Source: Acidobacteriota bacterium (GTDB lineage Bacteria > Acidobacteriota > Thermoanaerobaculia > Gp7-AA8). From it: a stretch of DNA of 64,000 nt. This document shows positions 7,953 to 17,189 of the stretch, in pieces. The stretch lies in assembly GCA_021325515.1 (NCBI GenBank), contig JAJPHC010000034.1:1-64000 (forward strand), given 5' to 3'. A program made the translations under genes and the position numbers. Each line of letters opens with the position of its first letter. Within the stretch, counting starts at the first letter, position 1. The notes under the pieces are model-generated. The model worked only from the letters and a program-made list of their open reading frames with translations. It was not told where the DNA came from and searched no databases.

Positions 7953-8075
7953 GCCAAGTGGAGTGCGGACGCCTCGTCCGCACTTGTTGGCTAACAGAGC
8001 ACTGCTGCCTCGCCGGACTGCCAAGTGGGGTGCGGACGCCTCGTCCGCACTTGTTGGCTAACGGAGCACTGCTGC
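7953..8075. repeat. Two 56-bp direct repeats, each containing a 9-bp hairpin
   Basis: Copies at 7953-8008 and 8020-8075 differ at two positions. Each holds GTGCGGACG-CCT-CGTCCGCAC, a perfect 9-bp stem with a 3-nt loop, and ends with AGAGCACTGCTGC. A related half-degenerate copy is at 17205-17262. The array separates the M61 peptidase gene from the giant kinase gene and is probably an intergenic REP-like family. Confidence 0.85.
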
Positions 8076-8094
8076 AGCGCTCCACCTCGGGGGG

Positions 8095-11000
8095 TCAATC
8101 ACGCGCGGAGATGTTGTATTTCTGGATCTTCGCCTTCAGCGTGTTGCGCGCGAGTCCCAGCCGCCGCGCCGCTTCCCGGATCCGGCCGCCTGACGTCTCC
8201 AGCGCGCGGACGATCAACTGCTTGTCGACCGTCGCCATCACCTCGTCATACACCTCGCTCGTGATGTCCATCTTGCCGATCATCGGATTGAGGATCGTCG
8301 CCGGCATCGGAATCGCGCTCGTGTCGTCGGCCGCGACGGGCACCATCTCGCCGAACAGCCCATAAAAATCGTGGCGCGTCACGACATCGCCATTCGACAT
8401 CACGATCGCGCGATGGAGCGTCGCTTCGAGCTCGCGCACATTCCCCGGCCAGTTGTAGCGCATGAAGAGATCGAGCACTCCATGCTCGAGCCTCTTGGTC
8501 TCGATGCCGAGGTCGTGACAGATCTTGCGGATGAAGTGCTCGGCGAGGAGAGGAATGTCGTCCTTCCGCTCGCGCAGCGGCGGAAGAATGAGCGGAATGA
8601 TGTTCAGTCTGTAGTAGAGATCTTCGCGGAACGTTCCATCCTCGATCGCGCGCTCGATATCGAGATTGGTCGCGGCGATGATCTTCACATCGGTCTTGAT
8701 CGTCTGCGTTCCGCCGACGCGCTCGAACTCCTTGTCCTCGACGACGCGCAGCAGCTTGGCCTGCATCGACAGATTGATCTTGCCGATTTCGTCGAGGAAG
8801 ATCGTCCCGTTGTTCGCGAGCTCGAAGCGGCCGAGCTTGCGCCGGTCGGCGCCGGTGAACGCGCCTTTCTCGTGGCCGAAGAGCTCCGACTCGGCGAGCG
8901 TTTCCGGCAGTGCGGCGCAGTTGAACTTGATGAACGGCCCGTTCCTGCGCGGCGAGACGTTGTGAATGATCCGCGCGATGAGACCCTTGCCCGTTCCCGA
9001 CTCGCCGCGCACCAGCACCGTGGAGTTCCCGCTCGACGCCTTGCGGATCGAAAACTGAATCTTCGCCACGGCCTCGCTCTGTCCGACGACGGAGTCGAGA
9101 TGCTTCTCCACGAGCACCTCGCGCCGCAGCGTCTCGTTCTCGAGCGAGAGCCGCGTCCGCGCTTCTTCCAGCTCTTCGTAAAGCCGCGCGTTCTCGATGG
9201 CGATCGCCGCCTGATCCGAGAACGCCTCGAGGAACGACAGGTCCTTCTGCGAGAAGAGATGCCGCGCCTGGCGGTGATCGACATAGATCGCGCCGGCAAT
9301 CCGGTCCTTGATGATCAGCGGCACGCAGAGAATCGAGAGGATGTTCTCCGCGATGACCGACTCCGACTCCACGAAGCGCGCATCGGCGCGCGCATCAGCC
9401 GACATCACCGACTGCCCGGACTGGATGACTTCCTTGACGATCGACTGCGGTGAGCGCTTCGAATCGCCTGCATCCTCCTTGATGTTGCGCACCACACGCG
9501 TGCGCAACGCGCTCGTGATCGGATCGAGCAGCAGGATCATTCCGCGCTCCGCGCGCAGGCGGCGGATCACGACGTCGAGCACGCGATTGAGCACTTCCTC
9601 GAGATTCAGCGTCGAGTTGATGATCTTGACGACTTCGTAGAGACCGACGACGGTCTGATCGGGCGCCTTGCCGGCCGGCTTGATGCGGAACAGCGCGCCG
9701 CGTGCGCGCTCCAGATCGTGCGAAGCCTCCAGCCGCTCGAAGATGCGGATCGCGCTTCGAATCGTGACCGTCGCCTCGTCAGGCTCGTTCTGCAGCAGTC
9801 CGACATCGAACAGCAGACGCCCCAGCTCGTACGGGGTGTCGAGGTCTTCGAACGTCAGGCGCGCCGACTCGAACTTCTGCGCGGCGCCTTCACGATCGCC
9901 CTGGAAGTAGAGCAGCTTGCCCCACATCCAGTCGTTCTTCGCGAGGTTGAAACGGTCGCCGAGCTCCAGCGCGTACTTCCGTCCCAGCTCCGCATGCTTC
10001 GCTGCCTCTTCGATCTTCTGCTGCCGGAAGAGGATGCTCGCGCTGGCAGTGTGCGCACGCGCCAGCCCCTGGACGGTGTGGTTCTGTTCGAAGATCGACA
10101 TCGCGCGCGCGAGATGCTTCTGGCTCTCGAGCATGTTCTCGCGCTCGTCCTCGATATTCGCGAGGATGTACGACGCTTCGGCGATCAGATCTTCGTCGCG
10201 GGCACGCTCCGCCGCGATCAGCGCTTTCTGTCCATACTCCAGTGCGCGCGCGATGTCGCCCTTCTTGTTCGTGAGTCGCGCCAGCGGCACGTAGACGGAC
10301 GTGCGCGACGCGCGCGACTCGTCGAAGCCTTCGAGCTTGATGCAGCGCGTGTAGTGCGTGAGTGCTTCGTTCCAGCGTCCGACGGCTTCGAGCGCCTCGC
10401 CGAGATTCTCGCGGGCCAGCGCCTCGTACTCGAGCGCGCCGATCTTCTCGTCGATGCGGACGCTCTTTTCGAAGTACGCAGCCGCGGCGTGGAAATTGCC
10501 GCGGCTGAACTCCACGACGCCGACGTTGTTGTACGCCGTCACGAGATCCCACAGATCGCCTTCGGCTTCGGAGAGCTCCAGGTTCTGCTTGAAGAAACGC
10601 AGAGCCGTGTCCCAATCGCCGAGTTTCCAGAGGGTGTTGCCGAGGTTCGTCGACGCGACTTTCTTGAGTTGATCGGAGCCGATCTTCGTGCCGATCGCCA
10701 CCGCTTCCATCAGCTTGTCGCGCGACTTCTGCCAGTCGCCCAGCACGTACTCGATGACGCCGAGCATGTTGAGCACGTAGCCGTAGACGATGGTCGGCTC
10801 CTCCATCGGATGGAGGATGGCCAGCGCCTTCTCCGCGCAGTCGCGCGCGGCGTTGAGATCGTCCTTGTCCTTGTAGAGCCACGACATGCGATTGAGGAGC
10901 TCGGCCACTTCGAGCGGATCGCCGAGCTTCTCGTAGATCGCCTGCGCGCTCTGGAAATACGACAGCGCCGCGTCCTGCTCGCCGCGTTTCGTCAGAACTT

Positions 11001-13401
11001 TGCCGATCTTCTTCATCACGCGCGCGACGTCGGCGTTCGGACCGGAATCGCGATGGCGCGACTGCACGCTCTTGAGGAGAAACTGATACGACTGCATGGC
11101 CGCGCGATAGTCGTCGCTGCGGTAATACGCATCGGCGAGCTTCTCTCGGACCTCCGCCTTCTTCGACTCGTCGACACCGGCGAGATCCATCAGCTCCAGC
11201 GCGGAGCGATAGAACTCCGTCGCCTCGGCGTGCGCGAGCGTGCGTGAGGCGATGTCGCCCGCCTCGATCGCGTAGCGCGTTCCCTTGTCCGCATCGTTGG
11301 CCCTCGCGAAGTGATAGGCGATCTGCCCCACGAGCTGCGAATCGCCGGCAAGCATCCGCTTCTCCAGCGCGGTACCGACGCGCGCATGGAGCTCGGTGCG
11401 ACGCCGGTCGGCCATCGTGTTGTACACCGCATCGCGCAGATGAATCTGCGGGAACTTCACCGACTTGCCATCCGCCGATTCGTCGAGGAGATTGCTGCGG
11501 ATCAACTGCCGCACCGTCTCGTACGTCTCTTCCGGCGGCAGTTCGGAGATCGTCGTCAGCAGATCGAGCTCGCTCACTTCGCCGCAGGTCGCAGCGACTT
11601 CGAGCATCGCGCGATGCGCCGGCTGGAGCGAATCGACCTTCTCCAGAAGTATCGACGCGGCGCCGCTCGGAATCCGCAGCGCGCGCAGGTGCTCCACATC
11701 CACCGACCATCCCTTCGGGCTCCACTGCAGATGATCGTGATTGATCAGATAGTCGATGATGCGCCGGATGTTGAGCGGCGAACCGGCCGACTCCCACAGC
11801 ATCCAGCGGACGAATTCGTCGGTCACGTTCTGTTCGCCGAGGAGCGACTGGATGTGCTCGCGGACGAGCGGCTCCGAGAGTGCATCGACGCGGATCAGCG
11901 GGAAGCCGCCTTCCTTCGCCTTCTGCTCCCAGAAGACCAATCCGGATGTCGCCCCTTCCAGCGCTGCTTCGCTCGAGTTCTCGAGCGTGAGCGTTCCGAT
12001 GACGAGCAGCTTGTTGTGCCTGGCTTCGCCGATGAGAAACGAGAAGAGCTCCGCCGTCGACGGATCGGCCCATTGCAGATCTTCGATGACGATGATCAGC
12101 GGAGTGCCGGTCGTGTCGCCATTCGCGTTGATGTAGCCGTAGATGTCCTGCATCGACTGCACGATGCGGTTGTAGAGGCGGTACTTCTCACCCTGATTGG
12201 CGGATGTCGGCGGCTCGGGATTCTGCACCGTGACCGGACGGAGGATGCGCCGGATCTCTTCCGAGACATCGGCCTCGGGATTCACGGCGGTCACGAGCTG
12301 GTGGAAGATCTCGAAGAACGGCGCGTAGATCGTCTTGCGGTTGACCGGGCAGCGTCCGCAGAAGACACGCGCACCATCCAGTTGCGCGCGCAGTGTCGCA
12401 TCGCGCACGATGCGCTTCTTCCCCATGCCCTCGTTGCCGGCGATGATGACGCCGTTGCCGCGTCCAGCGCGCGCTTCGTCGATCAATGTTCCGAGCTGAT
12501 TCACCTCGGTCCGGCGGCCGATCAGCGGCGCCGCGAACAGCTCACCGCGGCCGAGGAGCAGCGCGCCCGTCGGCGCCGTCTTGCCCGCGGCTTCGGCGAC
12601 TTCGAGCAGCAGCGCTGCCGCAGACGGATAGCGATCGCGCGGATCCTTCTCCAGCAACCGCATGATGATCCGCTCGATCTCCGCCGGCACGCGCGGATTG
12701 ATCGCGGACGGCGGACGCACGTCTTCGTCGAGGTGCATGCGGATGACGTCGATCGGTGCTTTTCCGTATCCCGGCAGCGCGCCGGTGACCGTCTCGTACA
12801 ACGTCATTCCGAGCGCATACAGATCCGCGCGCGAGTCGACGCGATCCTGTTTCAAGACCTCGGGCGCCATGTACTGCAGCGTGCCGCGGATCTTGCGATC
12901 GAGGACCTGGTGGCTTCCGATCGCGAGACCGAAGTCCATGATCTTCGCAACGCCGTGCTCATTGACGAGAACGTTCGACGGCTTCAGATCGAGATGGATG
13001 ATGCCGAGGTGGTGGATGTGATGCAGGGCGGATGCGATCTGGAGGATGACGTCGTAGAGCTCATCCCAGTTCTGGCCGTCGAAATACTCCGAGATCCGCT
13101 TTCCCGCAAAGAACTCCATCGTGAAGTAAGGAAAGCAATTCTGCAGGAGACCAAAATCGTACACCTTGATGATGCTGGGATGGTCGAGGGAGACGAGCGT
13201 CGTGAACTCGGCTTTGAAACGGAGCGTCTGCTGCGGGTCGGAGAGCTCGTGGCGGAGAATCTTGATCGCCTCGTCGCGCTTGTCGGAGACGTCGAAGACT
13301 CGATAAACGCACGTTCCCGGCGTATCTTTCAGAACCGTACGGATTTGATAGCGCGGCGGGAGCTGAAGCTCGGGCGCTGCGGTGAGTTCGCTCTTTGGCA
13401 T
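8095..13401 (-). CDS. Giant Ser/Thr kinase - ATPase - TPR - GAF - sigma-54 activator fusion
   Basis: 1768 residues. Domains in order: Hanks kinase (about 15-275; AIK lysine, HLDLKPSN with catalytic Asp, DFG, but no GxGxxG loop); AAA/STAND-like ATPase (about 295-600; Walker A GNEGMGKK, Walker B VIEDLQWAD); TPR solenoid (about 680-1190); GAF (about 1250-1410); sigma-54-interacting AAA+ domain (about 1430-1660; GESGTGKG, GAFTGA near 1512, DEIG); and a Fis-type helix-turn-helix at the extreme C-terminus (GGRIREAARRLGLARNTLK). The first three match PknK-like kinases and the last three match NtrC-type activators. It should couple a small-molecule or protein signal, and perhaps phosphorylation, to transcription from sigma-54 promoters. 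No transmembrane segment is seen. It diverges from another kinase gene at 13559. Confidence 0.9.
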   Translation of the reverse strand: MPKSELTAAPELQLPPRYQIRTVLKDTPGTCVYRVFDVSDKRDEAIKILRHELSDPQQTLRFKAEFTTLVSLDHPSIIKVYDFGLLQNCFPYFTMEFFAGKRISEYFDGQNWDELYDVILQIASALHHIHHLGIIHLDLKPSNVLVNEHGVAKIMDFGLAIGSHQVLDRKIRGTLQYMAPEVLKQDRVDSRADLYALGMTLYETVTGALPGYGKAPIDVIRMHLDEDVRPPSAINPRVPAEIERIIMRLLEKDPRDRYPSAAALLLEVAEAAGKTAPTGALLLGRGELFAAPLIGRRTEVNQLGTLIDEARAGRGNGVIIAGNEGMGKKRIVRDATLRAQLDGARVFCGRCPVNRKTIYAPFFEIFHQLVTAVNPEADVSEEIRRILRPVTVQNPEPPTSANQGEKYRLYNRIVQSMQDIYGYINANGDTTGTPLIIVIEDLQWADPSTAELFSFLIGEARHNKLLVIGTLTLENSSEAALEGATSGLVFWEQKAKEGGFPLIRVDALSEPLVREHIQSLLGEQNVTDEFVRWMLWESAGSPLNIRRIIDYLINHDHLQWSPKGWSVDVEHLRALRIPSGAASILLEKVDSLQPAHRAMLEVAATCGEVSELDLLTTISELPPEETYETVRQLIRSNLLDESADGKSVKFPQIHLRDAVYNTMADRRRTELHARVGTALEKRMLAGDSQLVGQIAYHFARANDADKGTRYAIEAGDIASRTLAHAEATEFYRSALELMDLAGVDESKKAEVREKLADAYYRSDDYRAAMQSYQFLLKSVQSRHRDSGPNADVARVMKKIGKVLTKRGEQDAALSYFQSAQAIYEKLGDPLEVAELLNRMSWLYKDKDDLNAARDCAEKALAILHPMEEPTIVYGYVLNMLGVIEYVLGDWQKSRDKLMEAVAIGTKIGSDQLKKVASTNLGNTLWKLGDWDTALRFFKQNLELSEAEGDLWDLVTAYNNVGVVEFSRGNFHAAAAYFEKSVRIDEKIGALEYEALARENLGEALEAVGRWNEALTHYTRCIKLEGFDESRASRTSVYVPLARLTNKKGDIARALEYGQKALIAAERARDEDLIAEASYILANIEDERENMLESQKHLARAMSIFEQNHTVQGLARAHTASASILFRQQKIEEAAKHAELGRKYALELGDRFNLAKNDWMWGKLLYFQGDREGAAQKFESARLTFEDLDTPYELGRLLFDVGLLQNEPDEATVTIRSAIRIFERLEASHDLERARGALFRIKPAGKAPDQTVVGLYEVVKIINSTLNLEEVLNRVLDVVIRRLRAERGMILLLDPITSALRTRVVRNIKEDAGDSKRSPQSIVKEVIQSGQSVMSADARADARFVESESVIAENILSILCVPLIIKDRIAGAIYVDHRQARHLFSQKDLSFLEAFSDQAAIAIENARLYEELEEARTRLSLENETLRREVLVEKHLDSVVGQSEAVAKIQFSIRKASSGNSTVLVRGESGTGKGLIARIIHNVSPRRNGPFIKFNCAALPETLAESELFGHEKGAFTGADRRKLGRFELANNGTIFLDEIGKINLSMQAKLLRVVEDKEFERVGGTQTIKTDVKIIAATNLDIERAIEDGTFREDLYYRLNIIPLILPPLRERKDDIPLLAEHFIRKICHDLGIETKRLEHGVLDLFMRYNWPGNVRELEATLHRAIVMSNGDVVTRHDFYGLFGEMVPVAADDTSAIPMPATILNPMIGKMDITSEVYDEVMATVDKQLIVRALETSGGRIREAARRLGLARNTLKAKIQKYNISARD

Positions 13402-13558
13402 CGGTCGGGTGCGTTTATTCGGGCGTGCTCAGAATATCACCCATCGCGGGTCTCGTGGGGTCAAGAACATGCCCATGGGTCAGGATCAGACAGCCGTGAA
13501 CCGTCGGCCGCCAGTGGGGAAGGCGTTCTGTTATCGTGTCATCGATTACCGAATCTGA
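13402..13558. other. Divergent intergenic region between two kinase genes
   Basis: This 157-bp stretch must hold the promoters of both kinases. On the minus strand TTGACC and an AT-rich box (TGATATTCT) lie roughly 19-22 nt apart, wider than ideal. GCCCATGGGT is a small palindrome near the middle. I saw no GG/GC (-24/-12) sigma-54 element that would show autoregulation. Confidence 0.35.
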
Positions 13559-16018
13559 ATGACTGATTTTCCGCCGTCACTCGAGCGTTTCGAGATCGTT
13601 CGCATCCTGGGCCGAGGCGGGATGGGCACTGTGTATCTTGCCCGCGATCAACGACTTGGACGCCACGTCGCACTCAAGGTGCTGCACGCGGAACAGCTCG
13701 CCAGCGAAGAGAGGCGCGCGCGATTTCTGCGCGAGGCGCGAGCGGTCGCCGCGATTCGGCATCAGAACGTCGCCACGATCTACGAGGTCGATGAAACGGA
13801 TGAGGGCGTTCCCTTCCTCGTCATGGAGTTTTGTGAGGGGGAGACGCTCTCTCAGCGGATGCGGCGTCGTCCGCTGGATTCGCACGAGTTCCTCAGCATC
13901 GCGAGGCAGATTGCGGCGGCGGTGAGTGCCGCGCACGACAACGGCGTCGTGCATCGCGACATCAAGAGCGCCAACATCATCATCGAGCCGACCGGAATCG
14001 TGAAGATTCTCGACTTCGGTCTCGCCAAGCTCGTCCATCAGAACGTGAGCCTGTCGCGCGAATCGACGACGGGCCAGCTCTTCGGAACGCTGCACTATCT
14101 CTCTCCCGAGCAGGCGCGCGGCGGCCAGGCCGACGAGCGCAGCGATCTCTTCGCGATCGGCGTCGTGTTGTACCAGATGGCTTCGGGCCATCTGCCGTTC
14201 AACGGCGAAGCTCCGCTCGAGATCCTGGAGAAGATTCGCGAAGGCGAGCCCGATCCGTTCGTGCCGCTCGATCCTGCACTCCCCTCGCCCGTTCTGAAGA
14301 TCATCAGCCGCCTGCTGCAGAAGGATCCGAAGGACCGGTATCAGAATGCGCGGACGCTGCTGCAGGATCTCGATGACATCGAGACGCCGACGGTTCTGCT
14401 CAACACCTCGACGACGCGAACGATGCTGCGGCGGACGACGCGCAAGCCGCGCAAGCTGCAGATCACGCTGATCGCGGCCGCCTTCATCGCGTTCGTCACG
14501 GCGATCGTGCTGACGTACAGACATCCCACGGCCGACCGGTCGAAGGCGAGCGCCGCATCGTCACCGCCGGCGGGATCCACACCGATCCGATCGCTGGCCG
14601 TGCTTCCGCTCGACAATCTCGCGAACAACGCGCAGGACGATTTCCTCGCCGTCGGTCTCGCCGATGCACTCGTCACGAAGCTGCAGCAGGTGCCCGCGCT
14701 CCAGGTTCGTCCGACTTCCGCAGTGCTGGAGTTCCGCAACAAGAAGGTGGATGTTGGCGCTGCGGCGCAATCGCTGCAGGTCGAGGGAATCCTCGCCGGA
14801 CGTTTCCTCGCGGCGGGCGATCTCGTTCGCGTCACGCTGCAGCTCACCGACGCGCGAACCGGCTACAACGTCTGGAGCGACTCCGTCGATGGCAAGCGCA
14901 AGGATCTGCTGAAGCTCATCGACGATGTCTCGACGCACACCGTGGAGGCGATCGGCTCGAAGATGTCGATGCGGCCCACGGCCGCCACTCTCGCGCAGTC
15001 GCAGCCGCGCTCGACGAATCCGAAAGCGTATGAGCTCTACCTCAAGTCCCGCGCGCTGACGGGCAGCTTCTTCCCCGAAGATCACAAGGCGCAGATCGAC
15101 TTTCTGAAGAAGGCGATCGATCTCGATCCGAACTTCGCCGCCGCATACGCGGATCTCGCAATCGCACTCTCGCTCGGCCAGGCGCGCGGACTCGCCGCAG
15201 ATGACCAGACGCTGCAGCGCGCGCAGTGGTACGCGCGCCAGGCGGTGCGCATCGATCCGAATCTGGAGGCCGGCCATCTCGCGCTGGCGCGAGTCTTCGT
15301 ACGGGATCCCGACCGCTATCGCGAGTCGGTGCGTGAGAATCTCGCGGCGCTTCGCCTCAATCCGAATGACTCGCAGGCACTGACGCAGCTCGCCAATCAT
15401 TTCGTCGCCACAGGAGACATGACCGAGGCGAAGTGCATCGTCGATCGGATGGTGGCGATCGATCCATCATCGAACGAGTCACGCACGCGCGCCTACTGGA
15501 ACATCAACATCGTCGATCCCGACGGCGCGCTCAAGAATGCCGAGTCGGCGCTGGCGAACAAGAATACCGAGGTCGCCGGACACGACGTGCGCGCCCTCGC
15601 CTATCTGTTGCGCGGCAACGACTCCGCAGCAGACAAGGAAGCCGACCGCGTCCTCGAGCTCGTCCCTGCCAGCTATCTCGGCAAGGGACTCAAGGCGATG
15701 ATCGCTGCGGACCACGGCGATCGCGCCACTGCCGAAGCCTACATCCGGATGTTCGAATCCGACGCGCGGCGTTATCACTGGGCCGCGATGCGCCTCGTCC
15801 TCATCTACGCACGTCTCGGCGATCGCGACAAAGCCATTCAGTGGCTGAAGATCTCCTACGACCTCGGCAATCACTCCTGGTACCAGCTCGTGAAACACCC
15901 GTGGCTCGCGTCACTGCAGAGCGATCCCGACTTTCAGAAGATGGTCGTGAAGATGAAGCAGGACCTGGACGACGTCAACGACGATGTTACAGGCGTGTAT
16001 CAGTTGATCTGCAAGTAG
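13559..16018 (+). CDS. Membrane Ser/Thr kinase with FlgO-like and TPR extracytoplasmic region
   Basis: 819 residues. The kinase domain (about 10-270) is complete: GRGGMGTVYLA, ALK lysine, HRDIKSANI, DFGLAK and an activation segment ending GTLHYLSPEQARGG. One transmembrane helix (about 303-322) follows. The distal part starts IRSLAVLPLDNL, resembling the FlgO/TolB-N-like fold that often follows this kinase type, and continues as TPR repeats (about 490-800). By topology the kinase is cytoplasmic and the TPR part outside. The architecture is common in Acidobacteriota. It diverges from the giant kinase on the other strand. Confidence 0.9.
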   Translation: MTDFPPSLERFEIVRILGRGGMGTVYLARDQRLGRHVALKVLHAEQLASEERRARFLREARAVAAIRHQNVATIYEVDETDEGVPFLVMEFCEGETLSQRMRRRPLDSHEFLSIARQIAAAVSAAHDNGVVHRDIKSANIIIEPTGIVKILDFGLAKLVHQNVSLSRESTTGQLFGTLHYLSPEQARGGQADERSDLFAIGVVLYQMASGHLPFNGEAPLEILEKIREGEPDPFVPLDPALPSPVLKIISRLLQKDPKDRYQNARTLLQDLDDIETPTVLLNTSTTRTMLRRTTRKPRKLQITLIAAAFIAFVTAIVLTYRHPTADRSKASAASSPPAGSTPIRSLAVLPLDNLANNAQDDFLAVGLADALVTKLQQVPALQVRPTSAVLEFRNKKVDVGAAAQSLQVEGILAGRFLAAGDLVRVTLQLTDARTGYNVWSDSVDGKRKDLLKLIDDVSTHTVEAIGSKMSMRPTAATLAQSQPRSTNPKAYELYLKSRALTGSFFPEDHKAQIDFLKKAIDLDPNFAAAYADLAIALSLGQARGLAADDQTLQRAQWYARQAVRIDPNLEAGHLALARVFVRDPDRYRESVRENLAALRLNPNDSQALTQLANHFVATGDMTEAKCIVDRMVAIDPSSNESRTRAYWNINIVDPDGALKNAESALANKNTEVAGHDVRALAYLLRGNDSAADKEADRVLELVPASYLGKGLKAMIAADHGDRATAEAYIRMFESDARRYHWAAMRLVLIYARLGDRDKAIQWLKISYDLGNHSWYQLVKHPWLASLQSDPDFQKMVVKMKQDLDDVNDDVTGVYQLICK

Positions 16019-16067
16019 GTTCCTCCTCGACCCGGCCCTGCGTCTAAATGGGAAACGGAGGACATCC

Positions 16068-17189
16068 ATGAACATCTCCCGCTCTCTTGTCGCCGCAGCG
16101 TCGGCGTGTTGTCTGGCGGCGGCACCGGCGTTCGGCAATGCGGTCGTAAGGAAGCCGGTCATTCAGGTCGCGATCCTGCTGGACACGAGCAACAGCATGG
16201 ATGGCCTCATCGATCAGGCGCGCAAGCAGCTCTGGCGCATCGTCAACGAGCTGGCCACCGCACGCAAAGATGGCAAGGCGCCCGAGCTTCAGGTCGCGCT
16301 CTACGAATACGGCAACGACAGCCTGTCGAGCGAGAGCGGCTACATCCGCCGCGTCCTTCCGCTCACGACCGACCTCGATCGCGTGTCCGAAGAGCTGTTC
16401 GCGTTGAAAACGAACGGAGGACAGGAGTATTGCGGCCAGGTCATCGGCGCAGCGGCGAAGGGACTCGAATGGAGTCACTCGGCGAACGACATGAAGCTGA
16501 TCTTCATCGCGGGCAATGAGCCGTTCACGCAGGGCAGCGTCGACTTCCATGCGACCTGCCGCAGCGCCGTGGCGAACGGCATCGTCGTCAACACGATCTT
16601 CTGCGGCGAGCGGCAGGAAGGCATCAACACGCACTGGAAGGAAGGGGCCGATGTCGCCGACGGCCGCTACATGGCGATCGATCAGAACTCCAGAGTGCCG
16701 GAGATCGCGGCGCCGCAGGACAAGGAGATCGCCGCGCTCGGGCTCGAGTTGAACAGGACCTACATCAGCTATGGCGTTCATGGTCGCGAAGGAGCAGCGA
16801 GGCAGGAAGCGCAGGATGCGAATCTCGCGGCCGCACCCGCGGCGAACGTGCAGCGGCAGGTCGCAAAAGCCGCGGCGGTCTATTCGAATACTTCATGGGA
16901 TCTCGTCGATGCCGCGAAGGAAGGCGTCGTCGATCTCGACAAAGTGGCGGAGAAGGATCTGCCGGCCGAGATGAAGAAGATGACTCCGGCGCAGCGAAAG
17001 ACCTACGTCGCGGAGAACGCGAAGAAGCGGGCCGAGATTCAGGCGAAGATCAAGTCCCTCGATGACCAACGCAAGAAGTACGTCGCGCAGGAGCTGAGGA
17101 AGCTTCCCTCGGCCACCAGCACCCTCGACGCTGCCGTCATCTCCACCGTTCGCGACCTCGGAACGAAGAAGGGATACAAGTTCCCATGA
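16068..17189 (+). CDS. Secreted von Willebrand factor A domain protein
   Basis: 373 residues with a signal peptide (about 1-23, cleaved after APAFG). The vWA domain starts at about 30; its metal-ion adhesion site reads DTSNSM, matching DxSxS. The C-terminal third is charged, helical and rich in Lys/Glu/Ala, probably coiled coil. GGAGG precedes the ATG. The next gene, another vWA protein, begins at this gene's stop (ATGA), so the pair is likely cotranscribed and may act together at the cell surface or in the periplasm. The ligand is unknown. Confidence 0.85.
   Translation: MNISRSLVAAASACCLAAAPAFGNAVVRKPVIQVAILLDTSNSMDGLIDQARKQLWRIVNELATARKDGKAPELQVALYEYGNDSLSSESGYIRRVLPLTTDLDRVSEELFALKTNGGQEYCGQVIGAAAKGLEWSHSANDMKLIFIAGNEPFTQGSVDFHATCRSAVANGIVVNTIFCGERQEGINTHWKEGADVADGRYMAIDQNSRVPEIAAPQDKEIAALGLELNRTYISYGVHGREGAARQEAQDANLAAAPAANVQRQVAKAAAVYSNTSWDLVDAAKEGVVDLDKVAEKDLPAEMKKMTPAQRKTYVAENAKKRAEIQAKIKSLDDQRKKYVAQELRKLPSATSTLDAAVISTVRDLGTKKGYKFP

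Noticed and set aside
7953-8075. CRISPR array
   Set aside because: Only two long direct repeats with an 11-bp gap and no spacer diversity or cas genes; it is a hairpin repeat.
9718-11247. Long plus-strand frame opposite the giant kinase
   Set aside because: Arg/Glu/Leu/His-rich antisense translation typical of the shadow of a high-GC gene; no domain or ribosome site.
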